Notes: generated from the sequence alone by a model not told the origin. Positions 1 through 7,836 are shown, counted from the first letter of the stretch. The stretch is DNA of 20,253 nt from WRIS01 sp050945135 (GCA_050945135.1 JBMNSJ010000039.1:1-20253); one strand, 5' to 3'. Numbers and translations are program-made.

Positions 1-61
1 CAGGAAATCCCAGGACAAAATAAAGTAGAATTCCCCTACAAGAAATACTCAATAATACTCA

Positions 62-110
62 AGTCACTTTCATCACTTTACCTGGTCTGATAGTGGCTTT
101 TTCTTTTATT
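62..110 (+). terminator. Rho-independent terminator of an upstream gene
   Basis: AGTCACT (62-68) pairs with AGTGGCT (92-98) with one G-T wobble, and an inner ATCA/TGAT pairing is possible. A T-rich tract, TTTTTCTTTTATTTT, follows. It probably ends a plus-strand transcript entering from the left of the window. The loop is long, so the call is moderate. Just upstream, a 9-bp motif AATACTCAA occurs twice at 10-bp spacing (44-62). Confidence 0.5.
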
Positions 111-137
111 TTGCTGCGGAAAAGAAGGTATTATACT
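111..137 (+). promoter_or_regulatory. Possible promoter for the phospholipase C-like gene
   Basis: A TATACT -10 candidate lies near 132-137, with a TTGCTG-like -35 about 15 bases upstream. The spacing is short of the ideal 17, so this is only a candidate. The remaining leader up to 267 shows no other recognisable signal. Confidence 0.25.
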
Positions 138-267
138 CTGCCTGGGCAACCAGAAATGGAGAAAATAGTTATGATGGCGAACCGTATCGTGACAGACGGG
201 CAAGGTATGGTGTAGGCTAGGGCTATCAACGAGCATGCGTGCTCGGAAAACCAACGAGGAGACCGCT

Positions 268-852
268 ATGCCTTCACCAATGGTGCATCTTTATGCAGCA
301 CAAATGCTCGAGCCCGATGCTCCCAAAGCGTATTTTTTGGGAAATATCGCGCCCGATTATATTGGTGATCGCAAATTGAAAGATCACGCTCACTTTAGAG
401 ATGTAGATAATCGCTTAGAAGCTTTGGCTCGGTTCGGTTCTCGCCTAGACCCCCACAATTTATTTGAAAGGGGCTGGCTCTTTCATTTGTTTGTAGATGC
501 GTTTTGGGACGAGGAGGAAATACCTCGTTATAAAATACATCAGCTTGAAAGAGGCAATGAGGACACGTGGTTTGCTGAGTACAGGAACGAGATTACCCTG
601 CTCAGTTGCCATATGTATCATCGTTTAGAGCTTGGGCCAGTGATGCTCGAAAAGATAAAGAACCCCGACGATGTCAGCACCTCGCTAAATGTAGATGGGG
701 CACGGATTGAATGGTATCGCGAGTTCGTTGTTGAGAAGCACGAAACAAGCGAGCCGGGGCTTGTTCCTCATTTTTATAGCCTTGATCAGGTAGAGGAATT
801 CTCGCATCTCACGGTTGACGAATACATTAGGTGGAACAAAGACTGGCGATAA
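268..852 (+). CDS. Zinc-dependent phospholipase C-like protein
   Basis: The 194-residue protein resembles the zinc-dependent phospholipase C-like family (zinc_dep_PLPC), cytoplasmic-looking proteins whose true substrate is usually unknown. Scattered metal-ligand candidates fit that fold: His7, Asp30 in GNIAPD, His40 and His42, the HLFVD segment at 73-77, and His115/His118. No signal peptide is present, which argues against a secreted toxin-type phospholipase. I chose ATG 268 because AACGAGGAG sits 5-7 bases upstream; an in-frame ATG at 235 lacks a Shine-Dalgarno sequence. It is monocistronic and converges with the peroxidase gene, the two stops lying 10 bases apart. Family assignment is by motif pattern; the exact activity is unknown. 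Confidence 0.6.
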   Translation: MPSPMVHLYAAQMLEPDAPKAYFLGNIAPDYIGDRKLKDHAHFRDVDNRLEALARFGSRLDPHNLFERGWLFHLFVDAFWDEEEIPRYKIHQLERGNEDTWFAEYRNEITLLSCHMYHRLELGPVMLEKIKNPDDVSTSLNVDGARIEWYREFVVEKHETSEPGLVPHFYSLDQVEEFSHLTVDEYIRWNKDWR

Positions 853-877
853 CTACAGCTGCTTAGGAAGCTTGTAG
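853..877. terminator. Possible bidirectional hairpin between convergent genes
   Basis: CTACA and TGTAG flank a short inner stem between the converging stops at 852 and 863, extending into the peroxidase 3' end. It could serve both strands, but there is no clear T tract on either side, so termination is uncertain. Confidence 0.25.
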
Positions 878-1402
878 CTTGAGCAGCGATTCGATCCTTG
901 TTGCTAGCTTGTCCGGAGTATAGCCAGGTGAAAACCTTCCATCGACCTCGCCGTTTCGATTGATTAGGAACTTGCCAAAATTCCAGCTGATATCACCTGG
1001 TTTTGCAAATGGTTTCATGAGCTTTGTCATCTTGTCAAACGAAGCTTTTTCTTCGTCTACGGGAGCCTGTTCCTTGAGCCAAACAAAAAGTGGGTCGGCG
1101 TTTTTCCCATTTACATCGATTTTTGCAAAACGAGGAAAGGTCGTACCATAATTGAGGGTGCAGAATTCTGTAATCTCTTCATCTGTTCCTGGCGCCTGAT
1201 TCATAAATTGATTTGAAGGGAAATCGAGAATCTCGAAACCTTGGCTTCCATACTCGGAGTACAGAGCTTCAAGGGCGTCATATTGAGGAGTGAGACCGCA
1301 TTTTGTGGCGGTGTTCACAACGAGGAGAACCTTACCCTTATAGTCTGCCAGCGAGACAATCTCGCCCTGAGAATTCTTGACCGAAAAATCGTAGATTGAC
1401 AT
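863..1402 (-). CDS. Glutathione peroxidase family (thioredoxin-type) peroxidase
   Basis: A 179-residue member of the glutathione peroxidase family that would reduce organic hydroperoxides or H2O2 in the cytoplasm. The catalytic tetrad is readable: Cys35 in NTATKCGLT (cysteine, not selenocysteine), Gln69, and Trp140-Asn141 in WNFGKFL. Cys81 in EEITEFCT sits where atypical 2-Cys members keep the resolving cysteine, so thioredoxin is the likelier reductant than glutathione (inference). The usual FPCNQF motif reads FPSNQF here, so that third cysteine is lost. The gene lies 2 bases after the OhrR-type repressor gene and must be co-transcribed with it, which places it under peroxide-responsive control. 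Confidence 0.92.
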   Translation of the reverse strand: MSIYDFSVKNSQGEIVSLADYKGKVLLVVNTATKCGLTPQYDALEALYSEYGSQGFEILDFPSNQFMNQAPGTDEEITEFCTLNYGTTFPRFAKIDVNGKNADPLFVWLKEQAPVDEEKASFDKMTKLMKPFAKPGDISWNFGKFLINRNGEVDGRFSPGYTPDKLATRIESLLKLQAS

Positions 1403-1404
1403 GA

Positions 1405-1869
1405 TTATGCCTCCTGTTCTTGGGGTTTTAATCCCGCTAGCACTTTGTAACTTAAGGTGTAGAGCTGCATGGCTTCTTCTTGGCTAAGTTTTACGCACGA
1501 GCCAACGAGGGAGGGGATAGTGACAGCCTTTTCTCTAAGAGCGAGCCCCTTTTTTGTAGCGCAGGCAACAACACTTCGTCGGTCTTGCTGACGTGGCGTA
1601 AGACGAATAAGCTCCTTTTCCGCAAGTTTTCTGAGGAGCGGCGTTAAGGTTCCGGTGTCAAGGTAAAGGCGCTCACATAAATCTTTTACGACGATTTCTT
1701 CTTCGTCCCAGATGACCATCATTACGATGTATTGCGTATAGGTTAGACCGAGCGGATTGAGGTGAGGGGTATAGAGGCGAACAACTTCTTTTGCGGCAGC
1801 GTATAGAGGGAAGCAAAGCTGATTCTCAAGCTTGAGATTTTCGTAAGCTGCAGACGTGGTATTAGACAT
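1405..1869 (-). CDS. ohrR: MarR-family organic hydroperoxide sensor (OhrR-type)
   Basis: A 154-residue MarR-family winged-helix repressor. The N-terminal segment LENQLCFPLYAA carries Cys19 exactly where OhrR proteins have the reactive peroxide-sensing cysteine. The DNA-binding region with VKDLCERLYLDTGTLTPLLRKLAEKELI and a DRR wing (QQDRRS) follows. There are three further cysteines (Cys84, Cys123 and Cys146 by rough count) that could form disulfides, but which OhrR subclass applies is not certain. AAGGAG lies 6 bases before the ATG. It is the first gene of a two-gene unit with the peroxidase, and a palindrome over its promoter suggests autorepression relieved by organic peroxides. The gene symbol reflects family resemblance. 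Confidence 0.88.
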   Translation of the reverse strand: MSNTTSAAYENLKLENQLCFPLYAAAKEVVRLYTPHLNPLGLTYTQYIVMMVIWDEEEIVVKDLCERLYLDTGTLTPLLRKLAEKELIRLTPRQQDRRSVVACATKKGLALREKAVTIPSLVGSCVKLSQEEAMQLYTLSYKVLAGLKPQEQEA

Positions 1870-1881
1870 CGATACTCCTTA

Positions 1882-1903
1882 ATTACATTGTGTACAATGT
1901 AAT
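1882..1903. promoter_or_regulatory. OhrR-type palindromic operator
   Basis: Perfect 9-bp arms ATTACATTG and CAATGTAAT surround a 4-bp centre TGTA, a 22-bp palindrome. It contains TACA/TGTA half-site cores like known OhrR operators. It overlaps the -10 hexamer and covers the expected transcription start of the ohrR-peroxidase unit, the right place for a repressor site. Confidence 0.8.
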
Positions 1904-1929
1904 ATAGCACATACATAACCTCTCCGACA
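1901..1929 (-). promoter_or_regulatory. Promoter of the ohrR-peroxidase unit
   Basis: On the minus strand, TGTCGG (1924-1929) and TATATT (1901-1906) are separated by 17 bases. The -10 is extended by an upstream TGC, which compensates for the poor -35. The -10 overlaps the palindromic operator by three bases. Confidence 0.6.
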
Positions 1930-2081
1930 TTACGATAGGTTTACAGACGTGAGTAGCTCGTCATTTACCAATCGGACACAGCGTTTCAGTGTACTTGCTA
2001 TCTGTGAGATAATGCAGCCTAATACAAAGCCGGATACATCGAAGTAAAACATGGATTTTGCGTACATGGAAGGAGGCAGGT

Positions 2082-3500
2082 ATGGAGATGTTCGAAGCGA
2101 TACTACGCGTCGTTTTGATCTTTCTCATAATCTTTGTTGAGCGCAAAAAGCCTGCCGAAGCTCTTCTGTGGATTGCCCTTGTTTTTGTTGCCCCAATAAT
2201 TGGTGGCGTTATCTATCTCATCTTTGGTTCAACACTCAGAATTAAACTCGCATATCAACTCAGAAGCAGACCTCTTTATAAGCCTTATCTCCAGGTGCTC
2301 TCAAGTCAGCTTACGCAGTTTGAAAACGAAACATTCCCTTTGCCGCTAAACGAAGAGGAACGTGCTTTGTTGCGGTTTAATCTCACCTATTCAGAGGGTG
2401 GAATTAGCATACGAAATAAAGTGAAAATTATTACTACGGGACAAGAAAAGTACGATCTTCTTTTTGAGGACATTGCACAAGCCGAGCATCATATACATGT
2501 TGCCTATTACAGCATCCATAAGGATCGCATCGGAAAACAGCTAGCTAAGCTTCTCACGGAAAAAGCAAAGGAGGGTGTTGAAGTAAAAGTTATCTGTGAC
2601 GGAATTGGTAGCATGGGTTCTCGCCTGTTTTTATTCCAGCCTCTTATTCGAGCTGGTGGAGAAGTGAAAATGATTAAGCCGCTCTTTTCCCATTTTCGTT
2701 ATCATCGCAAGATAGTCGTCATCGATGGACGTATTGGATACACCGGGGGAATGAACATCGGAACAAAGTATCTTGGTGAGCACCCCAAAAAGCATCCCTG
2801 GCGAGACACGCAGCTGCGTATGAGGGGCGAGAGCGTCAGAATGCTTCAGTACTTTTTCCTCTACGACTGGCTGTTTGCAAATTGGGGAGATGTGTCTCCT
2901 AAATATCTCGAAGAAGCCGAATCTCTCTTTCCGCCAGTCGATCACGTATACGAGCTTATGCCTTGCCAAATCATCGGAGGCGGTGTTGATACCGATAAGC
3001 AGGCAATCAAGCTTAGCTATTTACGCATGGTATCTCTGGCTCGAAAAAAGATTGTAATTCAAACACCTTATTTCATTCCGAGTTCTTCTTTTCTCGAAGA
3101 ACTGAAAGTTGCTCTCTCAAGTGGAGTAGAAGCAACACTTCACCTTCCCGCTCGCAATGCAGGTTTTTTTCTTGATCCCGTAACCAGGTACTTTGTCTCA
3201 CAGCTTCTTCCCTTGGGGCTAAGAGTCTTTCGTTACGAGGGCTATGTTCATTCTAAAGCTATCCGCGTTGATGATGCTATCACGGCAATTGGATCGGTCA
3301 ATATAGACGTCCGGAGCTTCGAGGTAGATGATGAAATTTACGCATTGTTTTATGGCAAGGAAATGGCTAAGCGCTACGACTCCATCCTCGAGGACGATTT
3401 TTCGCATAGTCACGAGATTGACTATGAAGCCTTTGAAAACAGGAGTCTTCTTGCTAAGGCTTCTGAGCGTTTCTTCCTTCTGTTCTCGCCCTTAATGTAG
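2082..3500 (+). CDS. cls: Cardiolipin synthase (phospholipase D superfamily)
   Basis: The 472-residue protein makes cardiolipin from two phosphatidylglycerols at the membrane. Two hydrophobic N-terminal segments (roughly residues 5-20 and 29-49, the PLDc_N region) are followed by two phospholipase D catalytic motifs: HRKIVVID at His208 with YTGGMNIG, and HSKAIRVD at His390 with GSVNID. Length and domain order match bacterial ClsA-type enzymes. I chose ATG 2082 because AAGGAGG lies 5 bases upstream; the in-frame TTG at 2058 has no such site. The downstream VTT protein gene begins 8 bases after the stop, so the two form a lipid-related operon. Confidence 0.93.
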   Translation: MEMFEAILRVVLIFLIIFVERKKPAEALLWIALVFVAPIIGGVIYLIFGSTLRIKLAYQLRSRPLYKPYLQVLSSQLTQFENETFPLPLNEEERALLRFNLTYSEGGISIRNKVKIITTGQEKYDLLFEDIAQAEHHIHVAYYSIHKDRIGKQLAKLLTEKAKEGVEVKVICDGIGSMGSRLFLFQPLIRAGGEVKMIKPLFSHFRYHRKIVVIDGRIGYTGGMNIGTKYLGEHPKKHPWRDTQLRMRGESVRMLQYFFLYDWLFANWGDVSPKYLEEAESLFPPVDHVYELMPCQIIGGGVDTDKQAIKLSYLRMVSLARKKIVIQTPYFIPSSSFLEELKVALSSGVEATLHLPARNAGFFLDPVTRYFVSQLLPLGLRVFRYEGYVHSKAIRVDDAITAIGSVNIDVRSFEVDDEIYALFYGKEMAKRYDSILEDDFSHSHEIDYEAFENRSLLAKASERFFLLFSPLM

Positions 3501-3508
3501 GAAGCCAG

Positions 3509-4207
3509 ATGACGGTAGAAGAAGACAACAGCAAACTTAGTTTGAAGGCAAAGCGCATCATTAGCATTACGGTCTTGGTAGTAGTGGTGGCAGCCGCAGT
3601 TGCAACGGCGCTCGCAATCATGCCAACATTATTGTCCATCGTAGAAGATCCAGAAAGCTTTCGACGGTGGGTTCAGGAGCGTGGATTTGGTGCAAAATTA
3701 GCTATGATAGCCATGATGACGCTGAAGGTGATACTGCCTATTATCCCAGGTAAACCTTTCGAGATAGGCGCAGGTTATGCCTTCGGCGCTGTGGAAGGTA
3801 CGGTTCTTTGCATAGTTGGTGCCGCGCTTGGGAGCTATATCGTCTTTGCCTTAGTTCGCGTTTTCGGAGTCAGAGTTTTTAACCTTTTTTATCCACGCGA
3901 GAAGCTTCTTGCCATGAAGTTTTTGCAAGACACCGAACGCTTAAGTGTCTGGATGTTTTTTATCATGCTTATCCCAGGCACACCAAAAGACTTTCTTTCA
4001 TATTTCGCTGGCTTGACCAATATGAAATTTAGCACCTGGTTAGTAATTTCGCCGATAGCTCGTATCCCGGTGGTTATTATGGCAACACTTGGGGGCAACG
4101 CTTTAGGAACGCAGGACTATACCCTTGCGCTTGTGGTGTTTGTAATTTCGGTGCTCATCAGTGTGATTGGGCTTGCAGCTTACAATCGCATCCGAAAATC
4201 TAGATAG
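3509..4207 (+). CDS. TVP38/TMEM64 (VTT/DedA-like) membrane protein
   Basis: A 232-residue polytopic membrane protein. An N-terminal transmembrane helix (about 17-40) precedes the VTT core. Its hallmark re-entrant regions are visible: PIIPGKPFEIGAGYAFG around 77-93 and IPGTPKDFLSYFAG around 155-168. C-terminal helices end in a short basic tail, IRKSR. VTT/DedA relatives are linked to phospholipid scrambling and lipid-carrier recycling. Next to cardiolipin synthase, a role in moving phospholipids between leaflets is a fair inference. Its Shine-Dalgarno sequence, TAGGAAG, overlaps the cls stop codon, implying translational coupling. Its 3' end overlaps the convergent HD-domain gene by 8 bases. 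Confidence 0.85.
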   Translation: MTVEEDNSKLSLKAKRIISITVLVVVVAAAVATALAIMPTLLSIVEDPESFRRWVQERGFGAKLAMIAMMTLKVILPIIPGKPFEIGAGYAFGAVEGTVLCIVGAALGSYIVFALVRVFGVRVFNLFYPREKLLAMKFLQDTERLSVWMFFIMLIPGTPKDFLSYFAGLTNMKFSTWLVISPIARIPVVIMATLGGNALGTQDYTLALVVFVISVLISVIGLAAYNRIRKSR

Positions 4208-4718
4208 TTGCTCCAGCGAACTGTTGACGTACCGTGTAGGTGCGACTATTAGCCATCAATCCGGTGAACTCCATCGCGCAGCAATACTTATCGACCATGC
4301 TGACCATAAGGCTTTCCTGAAAACGAGGAACGCCTAAGCACACCGGCCACATATGCTTTTTGATGATGTCCTGCTCAATTTCGTTGATGCTGAACAATTC
4401 AAGCGCATTTTTGAGTGCAAGACGGGGATGACCTGTAGTATGCCATCCTTTATAAGGCTTATCGACATGTCTTTGATACAAGAAGAAATCATGCAATAAG
4501 CCACCGCGAGCTGCGCTTCTATAATCGCAACCTTGCTGCTTGCAAACCTTGTAGCTTAGGTAGGACACATACATCGAATGATCGAGGATGCTGGTGCCAC
4601 CATGTTGATAATAATTGTCCATGGATTGAACGGATGGATGATCAAGGAGATCTTGAACACAGTCTAGATATTCTGCGATATCATCATCGCTGTGCTCCAA
4701 AAGTGAGAATTTACTCAA
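4200..4718 (-). CDS. HD-domain metal-dependent phosphohydrolase
   Basis: A 172-residue single-domain HD protein. The core metal ligands are visible: His47 (LDHSMYVSYLSY), His76-Asp77 (GGLLHDFFLY) and Asp143 (MVDKYC). Extra histidines, His97 in TGHPRLA and His122 in IKKHMWP, fit the five-histidine type of HD domain that can hold two metals. Such proteins cleave phosphate esters of nucleotides or cyclic dinucleotides, but the substrate cannot be read here. The start is TTG, not ATG: AAGAGGT lies 5 bases upstream of TTG at 4718 and no in-frame ATG is better placed. It is monocistronic and its 3' end overlaps the VTT gene. Confidence 0.82.
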   Translation of the reverse strand: MSKFSLLEHSDDDIAEYLDCVQDLLDHPSVQSMDNYYQHGGTSILDHSMYVSYLSYKVCKQQGCDYRSAARGGLLHDFFLYQRHVDKPYKGWHTTGHPRLALKNALELFSINEIEQDIIKKHMWPVCLGVPRFQESLMVSMVDKYCCAMEFTGLMANSRTYTVRQQFAGATI

Positions 4719-4811
4719 ATGAACCTCTTAACGTGGATAAACACAACGTCAATAACTATACGAGCGTTTTGGTAAGAGGTCAAGCATTTCCACAAAATAG
4801 AAATTTTGTTT

Positions 4812-4839
4812 TGAAATAATCAATATTTGGGTTATCATA
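4812..4839 (+). promoter_or_regulatory. Promoter of tRNA-Gly
   Basis: TTGAAA (4812-4817) and TATCAT (4834-4839) are separated by 16 bases, about 40 bases before the tRNA 5' end. Confidence 0.6.
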
Positions 4840-4880
4840 CCAGGGTTGCATGAGCCTTTTAGGCGCTTCGTAGCAAACAA

Positions 4881-4954
4881 GCGGGTGTAGTTCAATGGTA
4901 GAACTCCAGCCTTCCAAGCTGATCACGCGAGTTCGATTCTCGTCACCCGCTCCA
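4881..4954 (+). tRNA. tRNA-Gly (anticodon TCC)
   Basis: A complete cloverleaf: acceptor GCGGGTG/CACCCGC, D-stem GTTC/GAAC, anticodon loop CTTCCAA giving TCC (reads GGA), T-stem GCGAG/CTCGT with loop TTCGATT, discriminator T and an encoded CCA. The anticodon stem has a C-A mismatch at the 27-43 position, which is mild. A spurious antisense reading frame over it is only the well-known tRNA artefact. Confidence 0.95.
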
Positions 4955-4965
4955 TAAAATACCAG

Positions 4966-4998
4966 GCCAGGCAATTAACGCTTGGCTTTTTCTTTTTC
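4966..4998 (+). terminator. Rho-independent terminator of tRNA-Gly
   Basis: Seven-base-pair stem GCCAGGC (4966-4972) / GCTTGGC (4980-4986) with one G-T wobble and a 7-base loop, followed by TTTTTCTTTTTC. Confidence 0.85.
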
Positions 4999-5092
4999 AT
5001 AATCCTGAAAAGCCACTTTCTGCTAGAGAGTCACGTGAAAGCCCAATATGTGAGAAATGACGATTTGAGTCAAACAAGATTCCGTTGAGGAG

Positions 5093-5106
5093 TATACTTT
5101 TAGTAT
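5093..5106 (+). promoter_or_regulatory. Candidate -10 and small inverted repeat before the kinase gene
   Basis: A TATACT -10 (5093-5098) lies 67 bases before the kinase ATG and lacks a good -35. It overlaps the inverted repeat ATACT-ttt-AGTAT (5094-5106). A poor -35 with a nearby palindrome would suit an activator-dependent promoter, but this is only suggestive. Confidence 0.3.
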
Positions 5107-5165
5107 GAAGAGGTGGTTTGGGTGGAGCAAATTGCGAAAAAGAAAATAAGACTCTAGGAATCAGT

Positions 5166-6461
5166 ATGAGTACCGTTTCGGCTATCACTATGACATCCTC
5201 TTTGTGCGCGTCAGTGATTGCCGTTTTGATTTTGGTTGGAATGTTGCTTGGTGGTACACGTGGAAAAACAGTGTATCGCTGGTATAACGCCATGCTTGTT
5301 CTGTGCATCATCGGCTCATTTTGCGAAGGAGCGCTGTACTTTTTCCTTGGACGACCAGGGTCTGAGCTGGCGTTGGTCATACATATATTAGATATCCTCA
5401 GTTATGTCTGTGGCAGCTTGATGATTATCTCTTTTGCGGGATACCTGCGTGAGTATCTGCCACATAAAACGCCTGCGATAAACAAATTACTGCTTGTTAC
5501 TGTGATTCTTTGCGGTATAAACATTGCGCTTATTGTAGTTGCGCAAGTAACACAAGCTTACGCTTTGCTTGATGAGCACAACCGATACTCGCTTCAAGAA
5601 GCAAGTTGGCTGTCTTACGTAGCTCCTGTTCTGGCTATCGTAACTTTAGGTTTGGCCATTAAATCAAATCTTAGCTATTTAAAAAAACGAGAGGCTATTT
5701 CACTCATACTGTATCTGGTTCTTCCTTTGGCTTGCTATGCATGTGAAATTATCTTTCCCGGTCTTTGGGTGAGTTATTTTGGGGCGGCGGTTGCGCTCTT
5801 TCTCATATTTACCAATATTCAAATTGAAATAGCTCAAAAAACAAAGGAACAAGAGCTCGAGCTTATAGAAAGTCGCATTTCTGTCATGCTCAGTCAAATT
5901 CAACCCCATTTCCTATACAACACACTCACTTCTATTGAGTATCTTTGCGAGGTTAACGAGCCACAAAAAGCTGCAACTGCTATTCGTGAATTCTCGCACT
6001 ACCTTCGAGGAAATATGGATTCACTTTCTCAGCGAAGTCCCATTCCTTTCGCAAAAGAGTTGGAACACACAAAGCTCTATCTATCACTCGAAAAGAAAAG
6101 CGGAGGCGATCTTTTGCAGACCCATTTTGATATTCAAGCTTCGGATTTCTCGTTACCCGCCCTTAGCCTGCAGCCTCTTGCAGAAAATGCCGTCAAGCAT
6201 GGTGTTGGTAGGAGAGAAGGGGGAGGTCTCATTTCGATTGCTTCGAGCGAGTCCGACACGCATTGGTATGTTTCTGTGACAGACGATGGCGTAGGTTTTG
6301 ATTCTGCGCCTGAGGAGCAAGCTCAGCGATCGCATGTGGGAATCGATAGCGTGCGCCGACGTTTGAGTGCGATGTGTGACGGCAGCCTTGAAATACAAAG
6401 TGTTCCCGGTAAAGGTACAACTGCTACAATCAGCATCCCAAAAGGGGAGAACCATTTATGA
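5166..6461 (+). CDS. LytS-like membrane sensor histidine kinase
   Basis: A 431-residue sensor kinase. The N-terminal half (about 1-215) has some seven hydrophobic segments and no large extracellular domain, so it probably senses a membrane or small-molecule signal. The cytoplasmic half carries the His_kinase (LytS/YpdA) signature with phospho-acceptor His248 in QIQPHFLYNTL. A GHKL ATPase domain follows, with N-box PLAENAVKHG and G-box DDGVGF plus GKGTTATI. I prefer ATG 5166, with AGGA 6 bases upstream. A TTG at 5118 preceded by GAAGAGGTGG would add 16 residues and cannot be excluded. It overlaps the response regulator gene by 4 bases (ATGA), so the two are translationally coupled and form a two-component pair. 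Confidence 0.9.
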   Translation: MSTVSAITMTSSLCASVIAVLILVGMLLGGTRGKTVYRWYNAMLVLCIIGSFCEGALYFFLGRPGSELALVIHILDILSYVCGSLMIISFAGYLREYLPHKTPAINKLLLVTVILCGINIALIVVAQVTQAYALLDEHNRYSLQEASWLSYVAPVLAIVTLGLAIKSNLSYLKKREAISLILYLVLPLACYACEIIFPGLWVSYFGAAVALFLIFTNIQIEIAQKTKEQELELIESRISVMLSQIQPHFLYNTLTSIEYLCEVNEPQKAATAIREFSHYLRGNMDSLSQRSPIPFAKELEHTKLYLSLEKKSGGDLLQTHFDIQASDFSLPALSLQPLAENAVKHGVGRREGGGLISIASSESDTHWYVSVTDDGVGFDSAPEEQAQRSHVGIDSVRRRLSAMCDGSLEIQSVPGKGTTATISIPKGENHL

Positions 6462-7252
6462 ATATGATTGTCGTTGAAGACAAAGAGCCCGTACTGTATA
6501 TGGTGAAAAAGGCGGTGGGCGAAGCGGCTCCCGAAGCATCAGTAGAGGGATTCAAGTCTGCGCGAGAAGCTTTGGCTTACGCAAAGAAAAATAAGGTAGA
6601 TGTCGCTTTTTTAGATATAGAAATGCCTGAGATGAATGGTCTTGTTCTCGCAAAGCATTTAAAAGAGCTTTGGGATAAAACCAACATCGTATTTGTCACG
6701 GGGTATTCCGAATATGCCATAAAGGCGTTCTCGCTTCCGGCAAGTGGCTACCTCATGAAGCCCATAGACGCTAGCATGGTTAGCGCCGAACTTGAACGTC
6801 TCCGTTATCCGGTAGAACCTGATGTATCCGCAGCCGTTCATATTAAGTGTTTTGGAAGCTTTGCGGTGCTGGTCGACGGCAAGCCGCTTCTTATATCTCA
6901 AAGGCGACCCAAAGAACTTCTTGCCTATCTTGTGCATAAGCAAGGCTCAGGCGCAACGACAGCCGAAATCGCTGCTCTCTTTTGGGGAGACAGATCCTAT
7001 GACAATACGACTCGAGCCCATGTGCGCAAAATCATTTCGCGTCTTATGGATGTATTGAAGCAGGCGGGAATCGCTGACATCATTTGTCGGGCGCATAATA
7101 GCATCGCCGTTGATGTGAGTAGGTTTACCTGCGACAGCTATCAGTATTTAAATGGAGATATTGATTCAATTAACTCATATGCAGGTGAATACATGAGCGA
7201 ATACAGCTGGGCAGAGTTTACTGCTGCTTATTTAACGAGCAAAATGAAATAA
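6458..7252 (+). CDS. Response regulator with SARP-like winged-helix output
   Basis: A 264-residue cytoplasmic response regulator. The receiver (1-115) has acidic residues Glu7-Asp8, phospho-acceptor Asp53 in FLDIEMPEMNG, Thr81 and Lys101. After a short linker, residues about 126-230 form an OmpR/SARP-like winged helix: IKCFGSFAVLVDGKPL, RRPKELLAYLVHKQG, then ALFWGD and the VRKIISRL helix. The tail, with Asp-Tyr-rich text ending YMSEYSWAEF, looks like just the beginning of a bacterial transcriptional activator domain. LytS-type kinases normally pair with LytTR-output regulators, so this output is notable. A likely target is the adjacent surface protein gene, whose promoter has a matching tandem repeat. 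Confidence 0.88.
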   Translation: MNMIVVEDKEPVLYMVKKAVGEAAPEASVEGFKSAREALAYAKKNKVDVAFLDIEMPEMNGLVLAKHLKELWDKTNIVFVTGYSEYAIKAFSLPASGYLMKPIDASMVSAELERLRYPVEPDVSAAVHIKCFGSFAVLVDGKPLLISQRRPKELLAYLVHKQGSGATTAEIAALFWGDRSYDNTTRAHVRKIISRLMDVLKQAGIADIICRAHNSIAVDVSRFTCDSYQYLNGDIDSINSYAGEYMSEYSWAEFTAAYLTSKMK

Positions 7253-7302
7253 CGAGCGATGTATCTTTTCAATGCTTTGAGCAAATCCTTGTAGACTAGG
7301 AT

Positions 7303-7332
7303 AAAAAGGGGTACCACTGAGAGTGATACCCC
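7303..7332 (-). terminator. Terminator of the LRR surface protein gene
   Basis: GGGGTA/TACCCC (7308-7313, 7327-7332) encloses CACT/AGTG with a short loop. On the minus strand the stem is followed by TTTTT. It lies 49 bases after the surface-gene stop. The same hairpin follows the response regulator on the plus strand but has no adjacent T tract there. Confidence 0.8.
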
Positions 7333-7380
7333 AAATGCGGACGCGATTTTGTTTCGCAACCTTTTTAAGCCAAATTGGGC

Positions 7381-7836
7381 TTAGACTTTTAATCGACGAG
7401 TAGCAACAACAAATGCGCTTATTGCTACGAGCGACAGAAAAGTAAAAAGCAACGTGGACATATCATCGCCTGTTGGGGCGAGCGGTGTAGGGCTTGGTGA
7501 TGGCGGCGTTGGAGGCGTGGGTTTTGCGGTGGTGTAATCCTGAGAAACAATACCGCTGTAGGTAAAGCTCGCCTTCGAGATACTTCCCTCCATTAAGAAA
7601 GAGTAGGAGAGTGTTCCTGCATTACTAGCAGGCACCTGCCATACGACTGAATTGCCCACTTTTGCTCCTGAGCTTCCAGTGAAGTTTTGTGGGTCAAGAG
7701 CATTCCCTTCGTATAAAACAGGAATGTCAACCGTTAGCGCCGCGTCAGCAAAAGAGAGCGCTGCCAAGTTAATCTTTAAATCAGCCAGTTCTAGTTGATC
7801 TAAATTTGCAAGCGTTTCTAAAGCAGCAACATCGCC
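7381..7836 (-). pseudogene. C-terminal part of the LRR surface protein, cut off by an in-frame UAA
   Basis: This is the same reading frame as the gene upstream (7837-9315), separated only by a UAA at 7837-7839. It continues the last leucine-rich repeat (GDVAALETLANLDQLELADL), then a beta-rich C-terminal domain, a Pro/Thr/Ser spacer (PTPPTPPSPSPTP) and a sortase signal LAPTGDD. A hydrophobic helix and the basic tail RRLKV follow. Without it the protein cannot be cell-wall anchored. Restart at ATG 7767 is possible in principle, but I see no strong Shine-Dalgarno sequence and the product would lack a signal peptide. The repeat register shows that the stop replaces a serine; TCA to TAA is a single change. 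Nonsense mutation, readthrough and sequencing error remain alternatives. Confidence 0.7.

Noticed and set aside
4780..4974. Minus-strand frame across tRNA-Gly containing GDENRTRVISLEGWSS
   Set aside because: This is the familiar false protein translated from the antisense of a tRNA; the tRNA is complete.
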